From the NCBI GenBank assembly GCA_964356295.1, contig CAYHHE010000041.1, positions 1 through 23,239 of the forward strand: 23,239 bases of DNA, written 5' to 3'. Position numbers and translations under genes: made by a program. Of this stretch, positions 1 through 7,476 are shown one piece after another. The notes under the pieces are model-generated. The model was not told the origin of the DNA, ran no database searches, and was given only the letters and a program-made list of their open reading frames with translations. Each line of letters starts with the position of its first letter. Within the stretch, counting starts at the first letter, position 1. The DNA is from CAVQGZ01 sp964356295 (GTDB taxonomy: Bacteria; Actinomycetota; Actinomycetes; Jiangellales; Jiangellaceae).

Positions 1-239
1 GTCCAGGGTAGGTCCTGATTCGGGCCACATCTGGCGGTGGAGAGCGGGGCTGAGTCTGTGACCTGCGGTCTTGCCTGGCGGGGTGGCCAGAGAAGTGGGC
101 CCGGGGGGCCTTGGGCTCTGGTGGCGCGAGGTGACCGGGCGGGAGGCTGGTGCTGAGGGAGCCTGAGACACCGGATGCCCCAGGAGCGTAAGGCCGCAGG
201 GAGCGGCCGGGTGGGCCGGGAGACAGAAGGGGGATCGTC
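1..239. other. G-rich non-coding stretch before the first gene
   Basis: No reading frame enters from the left edge for more than about 20 codons, and I recognise no tRNA, rRNA or known RNA motif. The + strand is strongly G-rich. A perfect inverted repeat GGCCGC-AGGGA-GCGGCC sits at 192-208, about 30 nt before the first start codon, and a weaker AGGCT/AGCCT pair lies near 143-167. This could be the untranslated leader or promoter region of the SRPBCC gene. No convincing -10 box was found. Confidence 0.4.
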
Positions 240-689
240 ATGGCAGTCAAGGAGTTGCACAAGCGCAGCGTGCACATCGACGCTCCGGTGGAGAAGGTCT
301 TCGCCTACGTCAAGGAGCCGCGTCACTACCTCGAGGCGTTCCCGGAGCAGGATCGCCGACACACGGCGCTGGCCGACGTGAACCTCACCCCGGAGGGTGG
401 GGTCGGGTCGACGTACCGGTTGATGGGCCGGGTTCTCCTGTTCTTCCACATGGAGTGGACCATGATCCGGGAGGAGTACGTGCCCAACGAGCGCTTCGTG
501 GACCACGCCAACACCGGCGGGGTGTGGACCTTCACCTTCGAGCCCGACGAGACTGGCACGACGCTGTCCGCGGCCTTCGGCTGGTCGAGCAGGGTTCCGT
601 TCGTGGCCGAGCTGATGGACCTCAGCTGGGAGGGCGACAGCGACCTCGACCAGATGCTGGCCAACCTGAGGAAGGCCATCGAGACCTGA
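240..689 (+). CDS. SRPBCC / polyketide-cyclase-like (START fold) protein
   Basis: A 149-residue protein with the look of a single SRPBCC (START/Bet v 1-like) domain. It opens with a strand and the motif IDAPVEKVFAYVKEP (about residues 14-28), continues with alternating beta strands, a WTFTFEPDETGT hairpin near 97-108, and ends in a long helix (about 127-149). Members of this superfamily bind hydrophobic ligands in a helix-grip pocket; the ligand cannot be predicted here. No signal peptide or membrane segment is visible, so it should be cytoplasmic. The ATG at 240 follows a GGGGGA ribosome binding site at good spacing. It is separated by 111 nt from the next gene and is probably its own unit. 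Fold assignment is fairly secure; function is unknown. Confidence 0.75.
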   Translation: MAVKELHKRSVHIDAPVEKVFAYVKEPRHYLEAFPEQDRRHTALADVNLTPEGGVGSTYRLMGRVLLFFHMEWTMIREEYVPNERFVDHANTGGVWTFTFEPDETGTTLSAAFGWSSRVPFVAELMDLSWEGDSDLDQMLANLRKAIET

Positions 690-768
690 CGGCGGTCAAC
701 GCGTACCGAGATCAACGGGCGGTCTCGACCGAGCACCCGTCGTCGGCCACCTTCGGGATGGACGACAC

Positions 769-774
769 TAGGTT
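769..774 (+). promoter_or_regulatory. Possible -10 box (TAGGTT) for the TPR/HAD/tlyA operon
   Basis: TAGGTT matches the actinobacterial TANNNT -10 consensus. It lies in the only sizeable gap before the TPR gene, 26 nt upstream of its ATG, with an AGGAAGG ribosome binding site (789-795) in between. No good -35 is visible, so the call rests on position and the -10 alone. Confidence 0.35.
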
Positions 775-800
775 GGCTCGAGTCGGGTAGGAAGGGCGTC

Positions 801-1505
801 ATGGCGGACCACGGGCGGCAAGGTGGGGACGGACGTCCCCGGGCGCCGGTCATCGACGACGATGTCACCGGCCGTGAGCTCGACCAGCAGGTGCGCCGTG
901 AGCTGTCCACCCTGGCCGGTCCGGTCGCCGGCACGGTGGCCCGGCACCTGGTCATGGCCGGACGGCTGCTCGACGTCGACCCTGAGCTCGCGCACGAGCA
1001 CGCGCAGGCGGCCCGGCAGCGGGCCGGGCGGGTGGCGGTGGTGCGCGAGGCAGCCGGCTACGCCGCCTACGAGGCGGGGCACTACGACGTCGCACTGACC
1101 GAGTTTCGGGCCGCCCGCCGCATCTCGGGCCAGGCAGACTTCCTGGCTGTGATGGCCGACTGCGAACGTGGCGTGGGCCGGCCGGAACGGGCTCTTGCGA
1201 TCGCCGAGGACCCGGAGGCAGCGCGGCTGCCCGTCGAGGAGCAGGCCGAGCTCGTCATCGTCACCGCCGGTGCCCTGCGCGACCTCGGCCGTGATGAGGA
1301 AGCACTCGCCCTGCTCCGGCGGGCCCTGCCGGCTCGTCCCCCCGAGGCCCAGTGGGTCGCGCGGCTCAACTATGCGCTCGGGGACGTCCTGGCCAGTGCC
1401 GGCCGTGTCGACGAGGCGGTGTCGGCGTTCGCCGCCGCTGAGGCTGGCGACGCCGACGGGTCGCTCGACGCAGGGGATCGGGTCGTGGAGCTGCTCGGCA
1501 CGTGA
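801..1505 (+). CDS. Tetratricopeptide-repeat protein (Rv1691-like position)
   Basis: A 234-residue, Ala/Arg/Glu-rich helical protein. TPR-like helix pairs can be seen around residues 82-112 (AAGYAAYEAGHYDVALTEF), 150-178 (ALRDLGRDEEALALLRRAL) and 185-216 (NYALGDVLASAGRVDEAVSAF), each with the small-residue/Tyr-Ala spacing typical of the repeat. TPRs mediate protein-protein contact; no partner is evident. The ATG at 801 has a good AGGAAGG ribosome binding site. The stop overlaps the GTG of the HAD phosphatase gene (GTGA, 1502-1505), so the two are probably translationally coupled. M. tuberculosis has a similar TPR gene at the same place (Rv1691) before its HAD phosphatase; this is from memory. 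No signal peptide. Exact role unknown. Confidence 0.75.
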   Translation: MADHGRQGGDGRPRAPVIDDDVTGRELDQQVRRELSTLAGPVAGTVARHLVMAGRLLDVDPELAHEHAQAARQRAGRVAVVREAAGYAAYEAGHYDVALTEFRAARRISGQADFLAVMADCERGVGRPERALAIAEDPEAARLPVEEQAELVIVTAGALRDLGRDEEALALLRRALPARPPEAQWVARLNYALGDVLASAGRVDEAVSAFAAAEAGDADGSLDAGDRVVELLGT

Positions 1506-2545
1506 GCACGTCTGCGATCCCGTCCGGTCCTCGGCTCATGCTGGACGCCAGCCCCGAACCGCTCTCGGTCAGGTTCGACGTCGCGCTGCTCGATCTTGAC
1601 GGGGTCGTCTACGTCGGAGCGGCCGCCGTCCCGGGGGCCCGCGAGCACCTGGTGGCCGCCCAGCAGGCCGGTATGCGTCTGGCCTACGTCACGAACAACG
1701 CCTCCCGGCCGCCTGCCGTCGTCGCTGCGCACCTGGCGGAGCTGGGCATGCCGGTCTCCGTGGAGGACGTGGTCACCTCTGCTCAGGCCGCGGCGCGCGT
1801 CATGGCAGGCATCGTCCCGGCCGGGTCCCGCGTGCTGGTGGTCGGTGGGCTCGGACTCGAGGTCGCGTTGCGAGAGCGGGACCTGACGCCGGTGTCTTCC
1901 GCCGACGACGACCCTGTCGCCGTCGTCCAAGGGTTCTCCCCCGACATCGGATGGCAGCTGCTCGCGGAAGGCGCGTACGCCCTCGAGCGCGGCCTGCCAT
2001 GGGTCGCCTCGAACACCGACCTGACGATTCCCACGCCTCGCGGACGCGCGCCGGGCAACGGCACCCTCGTCGAGGTGCTCCGGCGAGCAACCGGCCGGGA
2101 CCCGATCGTGGCCGGCAAACCTGAGCCCCCGCTGCACGCCGAGTCGGTGGCCCGCACCGGGGCCACCCGACCACTCGTGGTCGGTGATCGCCTCGACACC
2201 GACATCGAGGGGGCCAACCGGGTGGGGGCGCACAGCCTGCTGGTGCTCACCGGGGTCACCGATGCCGCGCACGTGGCGCTGGCGGCCGCACCGCATCGGC
2301 CGTCGTTCGTGGCCGCCGACCTGGCCGCCCTGCACCTTCGGCAGCCGGCGACGACAGCAGACGACGGGGGATGGCGCTGCCGCGGCGCCCGTGCCGTCGT
2401 GGTCGACGACACACTGGTCCTCCAGCCCGGCGGCGAGGACTCGATCGACGTCGTCCGGGCCGCCTGCGCGGCCTGCTGGTCCCACGATGTCGCCCGACTC
2501 GACCCGGATGCTGTCCAAGCTGCCCTGGACGCGGCGCTACCGTGA
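1502..2545 (+). CDS. HAD superfamily (subfamily IIA) sugar/glycerol-phosphate phosphatase
   Basis: A 347-residue HAD hydrolase of the NagD/p-nitrophenylphosphatase type. Motif I is LLDLDGVVY with nucleophile D31 and acid D33; motif II is YVTNNASR (T64); motif III is AGKPEP (K206); motif IV is VVGDRLDTDIEGA (D229, D234). The stretch between motifs II and III forms the IIA cap. About 70 residues follow motif IV, longer than the minimal family, as is usual in Actinobacteria. The M. tuberculosis gene at this place (Rv1692) has been described as a glycerol-3-phosphate phosphatase acting in polar-lipid recycling, so that is the best guess for substrate, but it is inferred from synteny. GTG start overlaps the TPR stop by 4 bp; its own stop overlaps the next GTG. 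Confidence 0.85.
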   Translation: MSTSAIPSGPRLMLDASPEPLSVRFDVALLDLDGVVYVGAAAVPGAREHLVAAQQAGMRLAYVTNNASRPPAVVAAHLAELGMPVSVEDVVTSAQAAARVMAGIVPAGSRVLVVGGLGLEVALRERDLTPVSSADDDPVAVVQGFSPDIGWQLLAEGAYALERGLPWVASNTDLTIPTPRGRAPGNGTLVEVLRRATGRDPIVAGKPEPPLHAESVARTGATRPLVVGDRLDTDIEGANRVGAHSLLVLTGVTDAAHVALAAAPHRPSFVAADLAALHLRQPATTADDGGWRCRGARAVVVDDTLVLQPGGEDSIDVVRAACAACWSHDVARLDPDAVQAALDAALP

Positions 2546-2784
2546 ACCCCGAGATGACCGATCAGCCGTATCCCGGGACCGCGCCCACGACGGCACCGGC
2601 GTCCCCCCCGCAGCGACCCGCGGACACCCCCGCGCTGCGCGCCGCGGAGGACGCGCTGGCCGCCGTCGAGGCTGGCGACGGCGCGTCCCCGCCGGAGCAG
2701 GAGCGACTGCTGTCCAGCGCCCAGGCGGCGTTGGCCGACCTGCTGGACGAGGACTCCGCGGCTGACGCCGCGGAGCAGCCGTGA
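2542..2784 (+). CDS. Small hypothetical protein between HAD phosphatase and tlyA
   Basis: An 80-residue protein read from a GTG that overlaps the HAD stop (GTGA, 2542-2545); an in-frame ATG at 2554 would give 76 residues. The first 30 or so residues are Pro/Thr/Ala-rich and probably disordered. The rest (ALRAAEDALAAVEAGDGA, then EQERLLSSAQAALADLLDEDS) is two acidic, Ala/Leu-rich amphipathic helices that could pair as a small helical hairpin. No catalytic motif. A small conserved hypothetical occupies the same slot in M. tuberculosis (Rv1693), which supports it being real. The stop is only 3 nt before the tlyA GTG. Function unknown. Confidence 0.65.
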   Translation: MNPEMTDQPYPGTAPTTAPASPPQRPADTPALRAAEDALAAVEAGDGASPPEQERLLSSAQAALADLLDEDSAADAAEQP

Positions 2785-2787
2785 CCC

Positions 2788-3588
2788 GTGGCCGCACGCC
2801 GCAGACTGGACACCGAACTGGTGCGTCGCGGGCTGGCCCGGTCCCGGGAGCACGCGGCTGACCTGGTGTCCTCCGGACGAGTCCGGGTCGCCGGGCGGCC
2901 CAGCGTCAAACCCGCCACCGCCGTGGAGAGCTCGGTGGGCATCGCCGTGATCGGCGACCCCACCGACGACTACGCCTCGCGTGGCGCCCACAAGCTGGTC
3001 GGGGCCCTCGATGCGTTCGCCCAGAGCCTGGACCCTGAAGGGCGACGCTGCCTGGACGCCGGAGCGTCCACCGGAGGGTTCACCGACGTGCTGCTGCGCC
3101 GCGGCGCCGAGATCGTCTACGCCGTCGACGTCGGGTACGGGCAGCTCGACCTGCGGCTGCGCCAAGACCCTCGGGTCGTCGTGCTGGACCGCACCAACGT
3201 GCGCGAGCTGAGCGCAGACGCCCTCGACGGGCCGGTGGATCTGGTGGTGGCCGACCTGTCGTTCATCTCCCTGCGGCTGGTGCTGCCCGCGCTCGTCGGC
3301 TGTGCCCGGCCCGACGCCGACCTGCTGCTCATGGTCAAGCCGCAGTTCGAGGTCGGCAGGGACCTCCTGGGCGCCGGCGGCGTCGTCCGCGACCCCGACC
3401 TCCGCGCCAGGGCCGTGGAGGCGGTCGCGGACGAGGCCGACGCTCTGGGATGGGGCGTGGCCGGGATGACCGCGAGCCCGCTGCCCGGCCCGAGCGGCAA
3501 CGTCGAGTACTTCCTGTGGCTGCGTCGCGACGCGCCGGCCCTGGACCCCCACGACCTCAGCCAGGCCATCGCGCAGGGGCCACCGTGA
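2788..3588 (+). CDS. tlyA: TlyA-family 16S/23S rRNA (cytidine-2'-O)-methyltransferase
   Basis: A 266-residue two-domain protein. Residues 4-60 are an S4 RNA-binding domain (LDTELVRRGLARSREHAADL). Residues 64-250 are an RrmJ/FtsJ-like SAM-dependent methyltransferase with motif I LDAGASTGGFTD (89-100), VADLSFIS (154-161) and VKPQFEVG (183-190). The four catalytic residues known for TlyA (K-D-K-E) are seen as K69, D156, K184 and E240. TlyA methylates the 2'-OH of C1409 in 16S and C1920 in 23S rRNA (E. coli numbering); in mycobacteria its loss gives capreomycin and viomycin resistance. The GTG at 2788 places the S4 domain at the extreme N-terminus as usual. Its stop overlaps the likely nadK start. 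Length and motifs are normal. Confidence 0.95.
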   Translation: MAARRRLDTELVRRGLARSREHAADLVSSGRVRVAGRPSVKPATAVESSVGIAVIGDPTDDYASRGAHKLVGALDAFAQSLDPEGRRCLDAGASTGGFTDVLLRRGAEIVYAVDVGYGQLDLRLRQDPRVVVLDRTNVRELSADALDGPVDLVVADLSFISLRLVLPALVGCARPDADLLLMVKPQFEVGRDLLGAGGVVRDPDLRARAVEAVADEADALGWGVAGMTASPLPGPSGNVEYFLWLRRDAPALDPHDLSQAIAQGPP

Positions 3589-4511
3589 CCGCGACCATGC
3601 GCGACGAGCCGGCCGGCACGATGCCGACCCGCGAAGTGCTCGTCGTCCCCCACGTCCACCGTGAGCCCGCCCGCGAGGCCGCGGCGAGCACGGCGCGGCT
3701 GCTCGCGGGGGCCGGCATCACGGTGCGGGTGCCCAAGGGCGACGTCGAGGTGTTCGAGGGCATAGAGGTGCAGCCGGTGCCGGACTCGGCCGCCGCCGAG
3801 GGCGTCGAGCTGGTCGTGGTGCTCGGCGGGGACGGCACGATCCTGCGCGGAGCAGAGATGGCGCACTCCGCCCAGGTGCCGCTGCTTGGGGTGAACCTCG
3901 GGCACGTCGGCTTCCTCGCCGAGGCCGAGCCGGACGCTCTCCCTGACACGGTGCGTCGTGTCGTGTCCCGCGACTACACCGTCGAGCTGCGCATGACCCT
4001 CGACGTGGAGGTCCGCCACAACGGCGTCGTCGTCCAGCGGCAGTGGGCGCTCAACGAGGCGTCGGTGGAGAAGACCGCCCGGCAGAAGATGCTGGAGCTG
4101 GTCGTGGAGGTCGACGGACGGCCGCTGTCGCGATGGGGTGGCGACGGCGTGGTGCTGGCCACCCCGACCGGGTCCACCGCCTACGCCTTCAGTGCCGGCG
4201 GGCCGGTGGTGTGGCCCGACGTCGAAGCCCTGCTGCTGGTGCCGCTCAGCGCGCACGCCCTGTTCGCCCGCCCCCTAGTGGTCTCCCCGGACTCGACGCT
4301 GGCCATCGACATCGTCAGCCGCACCGGCGCGCTGTGGTGCGACGGACGGCGCACCTTCGACCTGCCGCCGGGGGCGCGCATCGAGGTCACCCGCGGTCGC
4401 GAGCCAATACGGCTTGCCCGGCTGCACACCGCACCCTTCACCGATCGACTCGTGGCCAAGTTCGCCCTGCCCGTCGAGGGCTGGCGCGGACGGGCCGCTG
4501 GGCCCGGCTGA
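3585..4511 (+). CDS. nadK: NAD kinase
   Basis: ATP/polyphosphate-dependent NAD kinase, which makes NADP+ from NAD+ in the cytoplasm. With the GTG at 3585 the protein has 308 residues. It carries the diagnostic GGDGT motif (81-85), LGHVGFL (105-111), the NE pair LNEASVEK (156-163) that binds the NAD ribose, GDGVVLATPTGSTAY (186-200) and the C-terminal LVAKFALPVEGWRG. The frame is open further upstream to 3450, but that would run deep into tlyA. GTG 3585 gives a 4-bp GTGA overlap with the tlyA stop; ATGs at 3597 and 3621 are alternatives. The gap to recN is 3 nt. The nadK-recN neighbourhood is conserved in many Gram-positive bacteria. Confidence 0.93.
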   Translation: MTATMRDEPAGTMPTREVLVVPHVHREPAREAAASTARLLAGAGITVRVPKGDVEVFEGIEVQPVPDSAAAEGVELVVVLGGDGTILRGAEMAHSAQVPLLGVNLGHVGFLAEAEPDALPDTVRRVVSRDYTVELRMTLDVEVRHNGVVVQRQWALNEASVEKTARQKMLELVVEVDGRPLSRWGGDGVVLATPTGSTAYAFSAGGPVVWPDVEALLLVPLSAHALFARPLVVSPDSTLAIDIVSRTGALWCDGRRTFDLPPGARIEVTRGREPIRLARLHTAPFTDRLVAKFALPVEGWRGRAAGPG

Positions 4512-4514
4512 GAC

Positions 4515-6266
4515 GTGCTCGACGAGCTGCGGATACATCGGCTCGGCGTCATCGAGCACGCCGAGCTCCGGCTCGGCGGCGGGCTCACCGTGCTCACCGG
4601 CGAGACCGGAGCCGGCAAGACCATGGTGCTCAGTGCCCTCGACCTGCTGCTGGGCGGTCGCGCCGACCCCGGGGCCATCCGCGCGGACAGCGACGTAGCC
4701 GAGGTCGAAGGGGTCGTGCGGGTGGACGGTCTGGACGCCGTCGTCGCACGCGCGGTGCAGGCCGGTGCCGCCGTGGACGAGGGCCGGCTGGTCATCGCCC
4801 GCACCGTCGCAGCGCAGGGGCGCTCCCGTGCCCTGCTGGGCGGACGGACGGTGCCCAGCACCGTGCTTGCCGAGCTGGCCGACGACCTGGTCGCCGTCCA
4901 CGGCCAGTCGTCCCAGGTCGCCCTGGTGCGTCCGGAACGGCAACGCCGACTGCTCGACACCTACGCAGGTCCGGCGGGCGCCGCCGCGCTCGAGCAGGTC
5001 GCCGGCATCCACCGCAGGCTCGTCGAGGTCGAGGACGAACTGGGCGCCATCGGCACCCAGGCCCGCGAACGCGCCCGGGAGGCCGACCAGCTGCGGTACG
5101 GCCTGGACGAGATCGCCGCCGTGGCTCCCGAGCCCGGGGAGGAGCACCGGCTTGCCGAGGAGGAGGCCCGGCTCGCCCACGTCGACCGGCTGCGCGAGTC
5201 GGTGGGCTCGGCCCTGATGATGCTGGCCGGCGACGACGTCGAGGCGTCCGGTACCGACGCCCTCTCCCAGCTGGCCGCGGCCCGGCGCGCCCTGGACTCC
5301 GCACGCGGGCTCGACCCGTCCTTGGCCGATGCCGCCGACAAGCTCGCCGAGGCGACCTACGCCCTAGTCGATGTCGCCGGCGATCTGTCGGGGTACCTCG
5401 GCGACCTCGACGTCGACCCCGCACGCCTGGCCGTCGTGGCCGACAGGCGAGCGGCCCTGGCCCACCTGTTCCGCCGCTACGGCGAGGATGTTCCCGCCGT
5501 CCTGGCATGGGCCGAGCGGGCCGCCGCTCGGCTGGCGCTGCTCGACGACGACGAGGGACGCCTGGCCGCGCTCGCCCGGGAACGCAGCGACCTGCGCGAG
5601 AGCCTCGGCCGCGCCGCCGGTGCGCTGTCGGCGATCCGTCGGGAGGCCGCGGACCGGCTCGCCACCGCCGTCACCGCCGAGCTGCACGCCCTGGCCCTGC
5701 CGACCGCCACCTTGACCATCGCAGTCGACCAGCGCGACGACCCGGACGGGATCCTGGTCGACCGGTTCCCAGGGCGACGCATGGTCTGCGCAGCATCCGG
5801 GGTCGACCACGTCACCTTCGGCCTGTCCGCGTACGAGGGGGCACCGGCGCGCCCGCTGGGCCGGGGCGCCTCCGGCGGCGAGCTGTCGCGCACCATGCTG
5901 GCGCTGGAGGTGGTGCTCTCCTCGGCCGACCCAGTGCCCACCCTGGTCTTCGACGAGGTCGATGCGGGCGTCGGGGGACGCGCGGCGGTGGAGGTCGGGC
6001 GCCGGCTGGCCCGCCTCGGACGCCACGCCCAGGTCATCGTCGTGACGCATCTGCCGCAGGTCGCGGCGTTCGCCGACTGTCACTACGTCGTGCACCGCGA
6101 CACCGACGGCCAGGTCACCAGCAGCGGGGTGCACCGGGTCCAGGACACTGAGCGGGCCGCCGAGCTGGCCCGGATGATGGCAGGTCTGCAGGCCTCCGAC
6201 GCGGCCCTCAGACACGCCGAGGAGCTCCTCGAGACCGCACACACTGAGCGCCAGCGCGTGGCGTAA
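4515..6266 (+). CDS. recN: DNA repair protein RecN (SMC-like ATPase)
   Basis: A 583-residue SMC-related ATPase that acts in double-strand break repair, where RecN helps tether ends during RecA-dependent recombination. The N-terminal half-site begins MLDELRIHRLGVIEHAEL and has Walker A GETGAGKT (29-36). The long charged middle (about 150-400), rich in Arg/Glu/Ala, is the coiled coil. The C-terminal half has the ABC signature GASGGELSR (S453), Walker B LVFDEVDAG (D480, E481) and the H-loop VTHLPQVAA. Length is normal for the family. The GTG at 4515 sits 3 nt after the nadK stop, so it is probably cotranscribed. No SOS/LexA box is seen, though there is almost no upstream space for one. Confidence 0.96.
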   Translation: MLDELRIHRLGVIEHAELRLGGGLTVLTGETGAGKTMVLSALDLLLGGRADPGAIRADSDVAEVEGVVRVDGLDAVVARAVQAGAAVDEGRLVIARTVAAQGRSRALLGGRTVPSTVLAELADDLVAVHGQSSQVALVRPERQRRLLDTYAGPAGAAALEQVAGIHRRLVEVEDELGAIGTQARERAREADQLRYGLDEIAAVAPEPGEEHRLAEEEARLAHVDRLRESVGSALMMLAGDDVEASGTDALSQLAAARRALDSARGLDPSLADAADKLAEATYALVDVAGDLSGYLGDLDVDPARLAVVADRRAALAHLFRRYGEDVPAVLAWAERAAARLALLDDDEGRLAALARERSDLRESLGRAAGALSAIRREAADRLATAVTAELHALALPTATLTIAVDQRDDPDGILVDRFPGRRMVCAASGVDHVTFGLSAYEGAPARPLGRGASGGELSRTMLALEVVLSSADPVPTLVFDEVDAGVGGRAAVEVGRRLARLGRHAQVIVVTHLPQVAAFADCHYVVHRDTDGQVTSSGVHRVQDTERAAELARMMAGLQASDAALRHAEELLETAHTERQRVA

Positions 6267-6290
6267 CCTCGATCACGGGCGTCACACTGG

Positions 6291-6296
6291 CACCAT
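6291..6296 (+). promoter_or_regulatory. Weak candidate -10 (CACCAT) before steA
   Basis: In the 37-nt gap between recN and steA, CACCAT is preceded by TGG and lies 7 nt before the steA GTG. That spacing matches the stronger leaderless-type -10 boxes elsewhere in the window. The first base departs from TANNNT, so this is a weak call. Confidence 0.2.
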
Positions 6297-6303
6297 TGCC
6301 CAG

Positions 6304-7476
6304 GTGAAGACGCTGCTCGGTCGTTCGCGCACCACGTCCGTCGACGGGCTGGTCGGCCTGGTCCGCCTCGACCGTGACCCGCGCCTGCTGGTGGGCCGGC
6401 TGCGCCGCGGCGACGTCGCCGTCATCGACCAGGTCGATCTCGACCGCCAGACTGCGGCCCTGCTCCTGGACAAGGGCGTGGCTGCGGTCGTCAACGCGGC
6501 GCCTACGGTCAGCGGCCGGTTCCCCAGCCTCGGCGCCGGTGTCCTGCTCGACGCCGGCGTGGCGCTGCTGGACGGGGTCGGCCCCGACGTGTTCTCCGCG
6601 GTCCGCGACGGGGACAAGGTGCGACTGGTCGAGTCGTCCCTGCTTCGCGGGGAGTCGGTCGTCGCCACCGGAACCCGGCAGACCCCCGACACCGTCACCG
6701 CGTCGCGCAGCGCAGCGGAATCCGGCCTGGCGACCCAGATGGAGGCCTTCGCCGCCTCCGCCGCGGAGTACCTGCGCCGCGAGCACATCCTGCTGCTGGA
6801 GCCCGGCACTCTGCCCGCGCTGCGCACCGACCTGTCCGGACGCGACGTCGTCGTGGTGGCCCCCGGGCCGGAGCACCGTGAGGACCTGGTGAGGCTGCGC
6901 CGGTACGCCAAGGACATGAAGCCGGCCGTCATCGCCGTGGACGAGGCTGCCGACACCGCCCGCGACCTCGGCTACCGGCCGACAGTCGTCGTCGGCGACT
7001 TGACCCGAGTCTCGGACGAGGCGCTTCGGGGGGCCTCGGACATCGTCGTCACCCTCGACAAGGACCTGACGACCGCTGGGCTGGCCCGTGTTGACCGGAT
7101 GGGCCTCACCCGCTCGACGGTCAACACGGCCGCGCGTCCGCAGGACGTGGCCCTGCTGCTGGCCGATGACGCCGACGCTCGGGTGATCGTCAGTGCCGGG
7201 ACGGACCGGACGCTGACCGCGATGCTGGACAGCGGACGCACCGAGGCCGCCGCGGACTTCGTCACGCGCCTGCGGGTCGGCTCCCGACTCCTCGACGCGC
7301 AGGCAGTCGCCGGGCTGCACCGTCCCCGGGTGTCGGGCTGGCTGCTCGTGCTGCTGCTTCTGGTCAGTCTCGTCGCCCTCGCTGTGGCGGTGTGGCTCAC
7401 CCCTACGGGCCAGCAGGTCGTCTCCGACCTCGCCGAGAGGGTGTCGGGCAGTCCAGCAGAGGGGTCGTCCTCGTGA
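6304..7476 (+). CDS. steA: SteA-like cytokinetic-ring protein
   Basis: A 390-residue protein matching the SteA family found next to recN and steB in Actinobacteria. The long N-terminal part (1-335) is soluble and has a nucleotide-binding-like region with VVVVAPGPEH (about 182-191), AVIAVDEAADTARDLGYRPTV and VVVGDLTRVSDEAL; it resembles the thiamine-pyrophosphokinase-type catalytic fold described for the family. One transmembrane helix (about 345-366, WLLVLLLLVSLVALAVAVW) is followed by a short polar tail, so the bulk is cytoplasmic. In Corynebacterium glutamicum SteA and SteB localise to the cytokinetic ring and influence daughter-cell separation and antibiotic sensitivity; this is established for the family, not shown here. 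The GTG at 6304 is the start; the stop overlaps steB by 4 bp. Confidence 0.88.
   Translation: MKTLLGRSRTTSVDGLVGLVRLDRDPRLLVGRLRRGDVAVIDQVDLDRQTAALLLDKGVAAVVNAAPTVSGRFPSLGAGVLLDAGVALLDGVGPDVFSAVRDGDKVRLVESSLLRGESVVATGTRQTPDTVTASRSAAESGLATQMEAFAASAAEYLRREHILLLEPGTLPALRTDLSGRDVVVVAPGPEHREDLVRLRRYAKDMKPAVIAVDEAADTARDLGYRPTVVVGDLTRVSDEALRGASDIVVTLDKDLTTAGLARVDRMGLTRSTVNTAARPQDVALLLADDADARVIVSAGTDRTLTAMLDSGRTEAAADFVTRLRVGSRLLDAQAVAGLHRPRVSGWLLVLLLLVSLVALAVAVWLTPTGQQVVSDLAERVSGSPAEGSSS

Noticed and set aside
1..239. A structured RNA such as RNase P RNA, or the end of an rRNA operon
   Set aside because: None of the conserved cores of those RNAs is recognisable; only generic G-rich hairpins are present.
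1783..3552. A 589-codon open frame on the - strand
   Set aside because: It lies opposite the HAD, small-protein and tlyA genes, which have clear motifs. Its Arg/Gly/Ala/His-rich product has no domain; such shadows are normal at this GC.
4043..6151. A 702-codon + strand frame overlapping nadK and recN
   Set aside because: The product is extremely Arg/Gly-rich and without motif, while nadK and recN in the other frame are complete and conserved.
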